DNA of 60,000 bases from Phoronis australis (taxonomy: Eukaryota > Phoronida > Phoronidae), in NCBI GenBank assembly GCA_002633005.1, contig NMRA01000054.1, forward strand, positions 316,952 to 376,951, in the 5' to 3' direction. A program made the position numbers and the translations under genes. Below are positions 22,457 to 33,200 of the stretch, piece by piece (the stretch's first letter is position 1; every line of letters begins with the position of its first letter). Below the pieces are notes generated by a model, which was not told the origin of the DNA, searched no databases, and saw only the letters and a program-made list of their open reading frames with translations.

Positions 22457-22559
22457 GTCATTCGGCTCAGCTGAGTAAAAGATACTGGCTGAGTGTTCTC
22501 AGTCCGTCCGGGCCGAACGGCTCGTAACAGAACGGTCTGGCCGAGAATGAAGCTTCGAA

Positions 22560-22723
22560 TTTTCCTCGACAGGTGTCCCCAAGTGTACCGGGCATGCGCT
22601 CTGACCATAGCAACATTGACCGCCATCTTTATTATTTTGAGGTCGCTTGTGAAGAATAGTAAGACAGACAGAACTTATTACAAGGATTTTTACAGTAATG
22701 CAACAATCCAGTAACGGAATATA
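22560..22723 (+). promoter_or_regulatory. Putative promoter and 5' UTR exon of the dynein gene, with RFX X-box and YY1-type motif
   Basis: CTGACCATAGCAAC (22601-22614) matches 12 of 14 positions of the RFX X-box GTHNYYATRRNAAC, with an intact ATRRNAAC half. CGCCATCTT (22621-22629) is a YY1-type motif often found close to animal start sites. A donor follows (ATA|GTAAGT, exon end 22723) and can splice to the acceptor GAATTAG ending at 24067, six bases before the start codon. RFX factors are known activators of cilium genes, which fits an axonemal dynein. Start site inferred. Confidence 0.5.
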
Positions 22724-22863
22724 GTAAGTAATTTAGTGATTGTTATGTGATGACTGTAACTTTTCACTTGCACTGCTGCTCCATGACGTGTAAAGCATTG
22801 TATCATATTTGAATGAAGCCCCTGACATGGCTCTGGTCAGTCTGGTCGGATATAGCGGTTCCA

Positions 22864-22937
22864 GTGATTTCGAGAACCAGTTTCATCCACGAATTAACGG
22901 GCACGTTATTCAGTGATTGCCTGGTTCTGTAAATCAG
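22864..22937. repeat. Hairpin repeat, copy 1
   Basis: GTGATTTCGAGAACCAG at 22864-22880 pairs with CTGGTTCTGTAAATCAG at 22921-22937, with mismatches. The loop contains TTCATCCACGAATTAACGGG, matching the related hairpin at 23424. Confidence 0.8.
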
Positions 22938-23423
22938 GGACTGCTATATTTAATCAGTGTCCCTGACATGGGTACCATAGACCTAGTTTCTCCCGAGAAA
23001 AGCTAGAACTTACAAGACTTTGCGAAATATTACCATGTCTTGTTTTGTCTTGTCTTGTAAATCTCTGTGGTTATTTGATGCAGCACAGTCTCCTGGCGTA
23101 GCGTTGTTGTAAAATCAAAAGGTTGCCTTGCATTAAGTATGTGTATCAGCCACAGAAGGGCCACTGAATATTCATGTTGCACCCTTATTGGCCAGCACAG
23201 GCATATGGGCCAGGACACCCAACATCAGCAGTTGTCTTTTGATGCCAATACCAACATAGGCTGCGTGCGGCAGAAGGCCAGCGCAGCAGTGAGACAGGTC
23301 GAATACTGTCTCACTTCAGTATTGCAATTGATCGCATTTGCTTTTAGTAGTGAGATTCTTGTGTCTACGAAATTATACCCTGGTGCACTGTCGAATATAA
23401 CCCGTAATCTGGGCTGGTGCTCT

Positions 23424-23497
23424 GTGATTTAGAGAACCAGTGTCATCCATTAGATAATGGGGCCTTTATTCAGTGACCATCTGGTTCTCTAAATCAC
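23424..23497. repeat. Hairpin repeat, copy 2
   Basis: A perfect 17-bp inverted repeat: GTGATTTAGAGAACCAG at 23424-23440 and CTGGTTCTCTAAATCAC at 23481-23497. An inner CCATTAGATAATGG sits inside the loop. Same length (74 bp) and arrangement as copy 1. Confidence 0.9.
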
Positions 23498-24073
23498 TAT
23501 ATCCAACTAGTGCCCACTGCCTCACTTGGATGTACATCTATAGTCTCCATTCTGTCTGGTCCACTTTCCCTGTGTGGGCTGGGTTTGTTGTTCTCATGGG
23601 TAGCTATCAGAAAGTTATTGCTGACGATGATGTTTAGGTGAAAACATAATGAAAGCGAGGCAATAAATTCAGATTTACCTGCCAATGAATTTTTGTTAGC
23701 CGTTTTAATGCTCTGAATATTCTTTACATTTACAATAAGTTAAATGTATTCCTGTTACTTGTGTACTTTGCTTGGCTAAATGCTAAAAACACCCGTTGTT
23801 AGCTGTGTTGTTCTTACACTTGTCACTTCTGGTTGGTTGGTAATTTACATGAATTGACAACAAAGCACTGAATCTGGGGGAGGGGTAGTAAATGGTAGTT
23901 TCGTCAGTGGTGTATTTGTCACTGTATTTGTGCCTGATTCATTATTCACAAGAAATTGTTTCCTGTCATATTGTATATTTTACTTTCACAGCCAAAAAAG
24001 TGTATTGGTTGTCTATTAGCTATATTCATCAACTTGATAAAACGTGCATTGTTCTATTTTGAATTAGATCAGC

Positions 24074-24247
24074 ATGTCGACTGGTGCGAGACCAAGTAAA
24101 AGTTCTCAAGGCAGAACCTTCTCTGCTAACAGAACTCGGATAACTACACCTCCTAAATCAGCAGTAACAGGACAGTCATATCCGGAGATAAAGCAAAGAG
24201 GGTATTATTCAGATATACTTACAGAGGCTGCCAACGAAAGGCTAGGG
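24074..24247 (+). CDS. DNAH1: DNAH1 exon 1 (first coding exon)
   Basis: 58 codons from ATG ([13 protein letters not shown]) to ERLG, then donor GTAAGT. The segment is Ser/Thr/Arg-rich and likely disordered. The start was chosen because it is the first ATG after an acceptor-like GAATTAG and the frame joins exon 2 in phase 0. [20 protein letters not shown] looks like the first ordered segment. Confidence 0.75.
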
Positions 24248-27200
24248 GTAAGTCACAGATTAAGCAATTGTTTTATTTTCAAGTCTGTTGTGATATTTTG
24301 ATATGGAATCCAGTTACTTAGTGATATTTCTGAGTGTTAAAGTAGCATTCCCTAGTCAGTTGTATATCTTATCTTTTTCACCTATCTTTTCTTATTCAGG
24401 GCATGCATCTTCTTAGACTTGAATATGTCTTTAGAATTTGACTACAAAGTTTCTACTTTTTAATACCAAAATTAAATATAGAATAATGATGTTCAATTTT
24501 TGTTATGTTTTGAAGTTCCTTATCTTCATGATTTTGTTCTGTTTAGTTGATTGTTAATTTGTGTTTCTGTTAATTTATTTGTGTTTTAGTTTGGTGATGA
24601 TGGGGTTGATCGGAATGCTAATAAGGTGTGTATACCGTGTCTATTGGGCTTGCTTTTAACTCAATTTCTGCTTAAAATTATGTTGTGCTTAATGGGATGT
24701 TCCAAAAAGGAAACCCATTTTGCACACTCACTGGCTACTGCAGTGACTAAACAATAATTGTACACCATTCTCTGCCATAGAAATGACTTAATTTCTCTTT
24801 TCCATAACTTTCCTAAGTGGTGTTCAAGTTATCCATGGAAAGATATCAATAAAGTCAACATCTGGATTCTGTTTTATTCTCTGAGCTCAGTGAATAAGCA
24901 TGATAGAGCAGGGTTGTGTGTGAATGACTTGGTGATGTTTTAAGATTGTTTAAGCAGTGACTGGAATTTATAGTTATGTGACTGTTTTGTAGAATGTTCT
25001 CAATGGACCTGAGACTAGCCAAGACACTCTGTGGAACATAGCCAAAGATAAACACACTCCCAAAGGTATAGTCTGTGCACATGGTTAAAGCACATGTTTA
25101 ACTCCTGGCGCTTAGATAATTCAATCACAGTTAAAATTGTTCTGTCAATGTCTATTACTGAATGACCGCTGTCTATATGAATAAAATATCAGATTATCTG
25201 TTTATTTCAATGTTGCATTATGCCCTTTGTTGTTTTTCTCTTTAATTAGTGTATATTAAAATGGACCATTTGTACCCTCATTTTGACAGAATTTATGCTG
25301 AACACAAATACTCCAAAAAGTCAAACTTTGAAGGTGCTTACAAACTTAGTGTGAATGATTCTGGTTAATGTCAAAAGTGTTTTATCCCTTTTTTCGAAAA
25401 ATAAATTTCTTTGTAGTTTTTGTGCTGCTCGAGATGTAATTATGGATGTCCTTGAATCAAAAATAACTCGTTGGTTTTTATTTCAGTTTTGGATCCCAAA
25501 AACCACCTTTATTAACAAGGTTCATGTTTTTTTAAAGATTTTTCAACCCATCAGACCAAGGAAAAAGTAAAAGCTATGCGGACACATTTGCAAAATTTTC
25601 TTATAAACTGAGATTTTTTCTCATAGATTGTTATGATATCCGCATGAAAGTTTTTGTCCTAGATGAGAGCATTGGATTTTTGTGTTTTATAAGTCACAAA
25701 GTGAAAATTTTTGTTATGACTTGGGGCAACAGCTCACCTGCCAAAATTAAAGACTTCAACATTTTTGACTGCCGAGTTCTTGGGTTAAAAGACTTTGGTA
25801 GACATTTCCTATGGTGTGCTTATAGGTAATAGAATAAGGAAACCTAAGTTATGAGTTTGCTTCTAAAACGAGCACACCTGTGTAAGTTAAAACAGTTGGT
25901 AATTCATGTGATCTTTTGGAGATCCAAAAATCAGCAATGTAGAATTCAGAAAAGGCATGATTAAGTTGGCCTAATCCAAAAAGGGATGCCTAAGAGCCCT
26001 GGCCTGACTGTAGCACATCTTCCAAAAGCTGGATGCGATAGGTACCTTTGCTTTCCTTTAAAACTGGAACTATTTTTCCTGGCAGATAAAAAGATGAAAA
26101 AGAACAACACTTTTCATTGAATACACTGATTGCCTGTAGTATTAAAATAACAGTCATAATAATTGTGTGCACAGCATGCCTTTTTAACTATAACAGTGTG
26201 GGATCTATATTACCTCCCCATATTTAACTTAAAACATGACAGTTTTGAATTTTCCTCCATTTGCCTACCCATTAGACACAAGCCAGTGTAAGTATGATGA
26301 TAAGGTGTGTGGCTGTAGGTTGTCATAATGCACGCATTCCTTGATTTGGGCAGAACCATAGCTGTTTCATGAAACTTTCCAAAACTTCTGTATGGTGTGA
26401 GGTAATTATTTTTTAGTCAGCCACTATTGTTTTGATCAGCAAGTTATTGTCCACAGCTATGGTTTAATTTTTTATCCCATACGCATTAAATCTGTCGAGG
26501 GAAATACGGCCATGTAATAAAGTTTTCCGTATTCACTTCCCTCTCTACTTCAACAGTGACCTCTGACATGGAAAGTTCAAAAGGTAGGTCAATGTCAACT
26601 CGACGTCTTAAGCTGGTTCGATCATCAAACTTTCCGAGTATAGTTTAAAGTAATACAGTTGCAGCAGTGTAACTAACACTCGACATGCAACCATGCCCTA
26701 AATGGAACAAAACTGTTAATTATGACACTTATGTTTCAGTTTTCAATTGCTGAATACTATATCGTCTGCAACTCAGGCGCCAATTCCTAGGAAATTACAA
26801 TATCAAATGTTGTTTTTTAAACTATTTCCAGGAGATGTTACAAGTTCATTGCACAGTTGCTGTTGTTATCATCTTTGTTGCCTCTTTTCAAGAAATAAAT
26901 CGTTACTTTTAAGACTGTTTCTTTTACAAGAGAAAGCTTGCAACCTAACGTGCAAGTACATACATAAAGGATGTGATCCGCCTTGTGAACAGTCTGGGTG
27001 AAGTATTTAAAAAATCTGCCGAAAAAATGTAAGAAACTTAGGAATTCGAAGCGTATGGGATAAATACAAAACGTACCTCGATTGGCGTACATGAAGTAAT
27101 ATCCCACTTGCCCTTATTCCGCATATCGGTCGATGCACGAAATAATGGGATATTATGAGACATTATTTCGCGTATCGACCTCGACCTTCGGGCTCGGTCG

Positions 27201-30200
27201 ATGCGCGGAATAAGGTCGAGTGGGATATTACTTCATGTACACCACTCTTGGTACGTTTTGTGTATGTATGACATGGCTTTTCAGGTATTTCACGTTTGAT
27301 TTTCCCCTAGTCTATTAAACCCACATTTCCTTTGTTTGCCATAACTTAAGTTGGGATATTATGTTTCAGTTTTGGGTTTGCATGATTCATACATTACGTT
27401 AATCCTCTGTAAAGCCAAAATAGCACAGTCTGTTCTGGTTTCTACCCTGACCCATATTGAGAACTGCGCTTACCTATTAAAAAGTGCCCCCATTCTCATC
27501 AATTGCAGCCTAGATATTTTTTTATAATAGGTGCTCACATGCATGTTAGCAAGGTTTAGAATGCCATGATTTCCCGAGCGATGAGCAAAAAAGCAAGCTT
27601 GCATCAGTTTTGCTTGTCCCAGGTGGATTATATTTTTTCTTCTTTAAAAAAGTGACCAACTAAAAATTACTTCACCATTTACTTGGTCTTCAAAAAACAC
27701 AAAGACCAGAACCAGCTAGTCTATACTTTTGTGGCCTACTTACCGTAATCATTCGGGTTAACGCCCATGCTCAGTTAACCGCCCATCCCCGACTTTAAGT
27801 GGATTTTCGATTTAACCGCCCACTGCTCAGTTAACTGCCCCCCTGCGATTTTTGAAGATTTCCAGTTAAGCGCCCACCTCTCGGTTAAGCGCCCATCCCC
27901 GACTTTTAAAGAATGAAGATTTAGCGCCTAGTGCTAAGGAAACACGCGATTCCCCGACTTTTAGAAAAAGATCGATGATCACAATGAGTGCAACGACGCA
28001 GGGACTCCGAGACGGTGGTTTAGCAATCTGAATTACAATACAGGTAACGAGTTATTGTCTTGGGTCATGAACTCACTTCAAAACATAATACTCGAACCTT
28101 TTTGTCACTTTATTTTCTTCCCTTGTTTGCAAAGTTTAAGAACGCCGCCGTGGTCAAAACCTCCGCTTTCAGCGACTTTATCTGCCGCCTTGAGTTTCCG
28201 TCTGCAGCGCACTAGATAAAACATATATTCGAAAAAATCAGGCCAGAGAAATGTGACAATGGTTTTGCCAACCCTCCAAGTTCTATTAAGGTGGGAAGCT
28301 CTCGTATTTTGAACAAATTTCACAACTCACGGAAAGATGTCAAATTCTCAATATTTTGATGAGTATAACTGCCGGGTTATAGAGGATGTGGGGCGACCGA
28401 AGGGACAGTAGAAGTGCCTTACTGGGTTACCGATTTCATTGCTGGCTGTCGATTTCTGAATTCAAACGTTGGCAATAATGTATGTTTGTGTATGATCCTG
28501 AAGTAATAAAAAATGGCTAGTCAAATTTTGTTTTTCGCTTATCGCATCTCAGTCAAACTGGTTTGCAGATTTAACTAATGTCGCTGGCTGTTCTTTACTA
28601 TTTCTTGCGTCAGCCCCCACGTAAGCGTGACTGTGTGAATTATCGTTTCCACATCCCCTTTTTAGCCATCCAGAATAATTTTGTTTATACATTGGCCATT
28701 TTCAGCCTGAACAAAAATTCTTACCATTCGAGTCTGAAATATCTACGACGTAGACTGCTTGACGATNGAGATAAGACAGCTAGCCGCAGAACCATACGCT
28801 GAAAATGTCATTGAGTCACGGAGTGTCGACTATAACATCCCAAACACAAAAAACAGCAGAGTTAAGTTTTTCAAACTTTTATTACAACCAATTTTAAAAC
28901 TGCTCTCTGACTCAGAACTTGACAGCTACGTATAGCACGAGACTGTAACCATAAATTTGATGTCTGACCTCTGCAACACGTGAAGCTTGCACGCGCGCAC
29001 TTAAGCAGGGTCACATCTTGAAACAGTGGAGGCTGCGTGGTGACTGGTCGTCTGCGCACCGCAGGACGGCACGGGGCTATTACTCAGCAATTTTGTAAAT
29101 TTAATAGTGAATGACTAATCTGAGGGCAAGAGAACCTTTGTTGGGATCATCCGCTGTTATGACGTTTTCACAGTCATTTGGCGACCTGACGATATAAATC
29201 TCTTTGAAAAGGGCTATGCATTCCGATTATGATTGTCGTGTCGGGATTTAGATCGCCAGGTAAGATTAACCGCCGAGGGCGGTTGTCTGTCGTAATAAGC
29301 GCCCATGTTCGGTTAACCGCCCATCCCCTACTTTAAGTGGATTTTCGATTTAACCGCCCACTGCTCAGTTAACCGCCCTCCCCCGATTTTTTGGATTCGC
29401 CAATTTAACCGCCCAGGGCGTTAACCCGAACGATTACGGTATTTGCTTGGTAATCAGTTCTGTATGGAATGTTTGTTGTAATACTTGTTCTAGTATTTAT
29501 TTTTAAACTGACCATTCTCCTTATTATTCCAAGCTTGGAGCATTCTCGAACTAAAATTCCTGTCTAACACCAAACTCATTCCAGCCCATCTTAATGGGTT
29601 GATGAAATGTGCTGGGGGCTGGAGGGAACTAACAACATTAGGCCAAAACATGCTTGGAATGGGACACTGTCCATGGGATTTGTCCTCGGATTCAGCAAGG
29701 CTTAGACAGTTTCCCCTTGCTTTTTCCTCATTTTGGATTTCGTACTGAAACCTTCCTTGGCCTATAGAAATGAAAACATGAAATCTTATTGGTTATAGAA
29801 TTAACATTGTCTATTTCAGCAACCACATTCCAAACCCCAGAAAATATCAGTGAACTGCTGCAGAAGAATACCTATGGCCCATCTACAGCAATCACAGCTG
29901 TGTCCGTAAGTAGTTTTATGTTCATCTCATGATAGAGCTCTCTTATTATAAACTTAAACCTCAAATGCCAAATTGCTGGGAATACCAAATGTTAGGAATT
30001 GCCTTATTCTAAGGGATGCCAAGTTGTCGGGAATGCCATGTTGTAGGGAATGCCGTATTGTAAAGAATGGAATTGTTACCGTGAGTTCGAGGTATTTTAT
30101 GAAAGGGTTGGAACCATGTGCCATTCAATTTGTGCTGCTATCATTTGCTAGTAACATTTACCCAACAGGTAGTTCTTTTCTACTTCAGGATTTCCCCCTT

Positions 30201-33200
30201 CAAGCTTACCAGCCCAAGGTACAATTGCCATACTTCACACCGCCAGGACAGTGTCCACGCAAAATTGAGATTGAGAGGTTTGTCTTCTAACTACTTGACT
30301 TGACCATTGTCTGTAAATACAAGATCTTTCAATTTATTTACGGTAGCATGGGTTAATATTGGTAGTAGACTTGATACATCTAATACCAGCAGATTGTAGT
30401 GTGAACTACAACAGACTTGTGCCACAACTTTACATTCTGTTGCGCGCAATGAAATGATAACTCACAATAGTTTGGAAATGAACTGAATTTGACATTTGTC
30501 ATGCTTTATTCCTCCCGTATTTATTACACAAATTGAATACAGATTATTCATTTTCTCGTATTTTTTCCAACACAAATGAACACTGAGAAATTTCTATTTG
30601 ATTGATAACGTAGTTTTCTCTGAACAGCTGTGATAATACACTTTGAATTTTTTTATCATCTCTAATAAGGCGGTCATCTTTTGATAAAAATTACCAGTTT
30701 GACAATTATTTGTGTATGAAATCACTGAATAATTTTCAAATTTGCTGGTGTGTATGTAGTATGAAATAATGCATCATAGTTAGATAACCCAGTGTTGTCT
30801 GTTTGTAGGCGGTTACGAGAATATGCCCAGCAAGACTTGAAGGAACTTCTAGCTGAGGCCAGCATCGACACAAACCTACTCATGCCCAAGCGCCAACTGC
30901 CTGGTGACCCCATCATTCTGACCCCTGACCCCTCAGCTTCATCGCCCTTCCCACCATATCTGCCTCTTCGTATCTTCGACAATGAAGAGTACGAAGACAG
31001 GAACCCTGACGAGTGGCTGGAACTTGGCGTGGTAAATGGTGTGAGGAAGCCAGTGCCAGGGAAAGCCCTGCTCCCCACCACTGGCGGCCACAATTGTAAG
31101 TGGGCTTGTTTAACAACTCTGTGTGTCAGTCTTGGAATGTTTAGTGATGACGTATTGGCCACTAATGCGACGCGATGTGAACCCACAAATAGATATAGAA
31201 ATGCACAGTCACATCACATTATCAGAAAATTTCGCATGTTGAATTTTTTGTGTCATTCAGGAAATCATGGCGGCAATTTTTAGCACTTGAGATTTTTACA
31301 AAATTAGACGTTTGGATTAATCGGTGTGCTCCGACAACAGTTGCACTCCGTGTAACTATGCTCTTGGGGAGATGAGAAGTTATTACGATTGACCATGTAC
31401 ATGACCAGGTAATAATTTTCCAAGTGCTTAGGAATGTACAGCGATAGGTAAATCTGGCTTAATTATTGCTTTTAATTTTCGCATTTTCATTTTATTTGAC
31501 TTGGGCCATAACTTTAAAATGATGTCATACTTAGCAAGCAAATTGTACGGAATGTCGAAAATAGTGCTAAGGCTATCACATGAAAATATGAAAAAAAAAG
31601 TTTTTTTAACAATGTCACTGTGTAGCGTCTTTGATTCTGTTGAATATGATTCAATACAGGCCTTCCCATTCATGTTGTTATTCCATTATGTTTATGCTAT
31701 ACCCACCGCCTTGTTTTCACCTAATGTTATCTGAAGATGGGTCTAAGTAGAAACAAACTTAATGAAGATAGCTGTGTTATGTATTGATATCTGAATTTTG
31801 CATATTTTTTCAGTCACGTGAATTCAACAAGGTGGGTATACAGATTTATACTTGACTGGTGAAATCATGCAGTGATGATATTCTGTTCCAAAGCAATGAT
31901 TTGCTTACCTCTGTCGTCTTCATTTCAGTGGATCCCACAGATCCCTCGATTGTGTATGACTGGTTCAACGTGGGCATGCTGGACTATGACTTTGAGAAGA
32001 AACTCTATCTGGTGCAGAAACTGGATGCAAACTCTCGTATTATTGACAGTAATGGGAAGCCTGTGGTGAATGGTGGACTACAGGAGGATGGTGGGTAGCT
32101 TTGACGGTTTGTTGTCTAGCCAATATGTCATGCTGCTGGCTCTAATGTTACACCAGTTAATATTATCTGTCTCAAACCTTATAATTTTGTAATTTTTCTG
32201 AAACTTGGATGTGATGTTTTTAATTCATATTTTTTCAGTTTTGTTAATTGTTCAGTTTTCTTGATCAGACATAATATCCACTATGACATATTTCAAATTT
32301 GACACTCGTCTGAGTGTTATCCTGCAAATAATTCAAAGCTTACGAGGCATTGTTTATGATAACTGCTCACTGTTCAAACTATTCTATTATGTTCATATTT
32401 TAAGAAACTGGACAACACGAGCTGTCGTATTCCCTCCATACTGTATGTGATATGAGTGAAGAATTACTGTATGTCTGTTTTTGTTATTTGCAGGCACACG
32501 CCTCTCTCTGCCCACCCAATACTGGATCCCACGCGTACGGCTCATGTTTTTGGCTGAGGACCCCCAGAAGTTCACTCGGCGCGTCTCCGAGGCATACCAT
32601 GCCCGCCAACAGACAGAGGCGCACCTACGCTACCACTTGTATGTGGATTGCATGCCCATGGATGGGGTAGGGGAGTTGGATCTTGCCTCTCTTAAGAGAA
32701 TGATAGAGTGGGCCAAGGGAGCACCGAGTCTGGCAAAAGATAAAAGGTATCATGTATCATTTGCTTTTAAAGTGTCATTTCCTTTTGGCTTAGTCACGGG
32801 TGAAAACGCAAATCATGAACGAGGTCACTTAACCACATGAAATATATCGCAAACCTGTTCGTAGTGATAGGAAATGATTTCCATTCTCAAACGCATGGTC
32901 ATGAGCATTGGCTTGTAGGGAAGAGTGCCAAAAAACTATCAGCTTTGACAGGGATGATGGTAGACATCAATTTCTGTAATAATTCTCTTACATTACATCA
33001 TACATAAAGAGCCTAGTGTACACGGTTGATTTTAGTAACAATTGGATGAAAATTGCAGTTTCCATTGTATGATATATAACTATGATCCAATCCCAAGGGT
33101 GATATGAGATCAGAAAATGGACCGAGGGAAAGCTTCTAAATACTACTCACCCTCGGTCCATATGACCTGATATGATCAAGGGATCGATGTATAATAATTT

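Larger units (their letters stand above)
25334..29819 (+). other. Long DNAH1 intron with two DNA elements
   Basis: 4.5 kb holding the inverted-repeat MITE at 27064-27266 and the TA-flanked element at 27743-29439. A candidate 10-nt microexon at 26276-26285 would repair the phase gap between exons 4 and 5. Otherwise AT-rich, with no other exon recognised. Confidence 0.6.

Noticed and set aside
22493-22714. 73-codon ORF at the presumed dynein 5' end
   Set aside because: It overlaps the X-box/YY1 promoter region and donor, and has no recognisable protein features.
25258-25368. Alternative reading [20 protein letters not shown] through dynein exon 4
   Set aside because: It uses a different frame that does not link to exon 3. 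The phase-1 reading after TTTTGACAG joins exon 3 correctly.
31814-31831. 18-nt candidate microexon (TCACGTGAATTCAACAAG) between TTTTTTCAG and GTGGGT in the dynein intron
   Set aside because: The junction between exons 7 and 8 is phase 1 and already fits. Inserting these 18 bases would create TTC ACG TGA, a stop.
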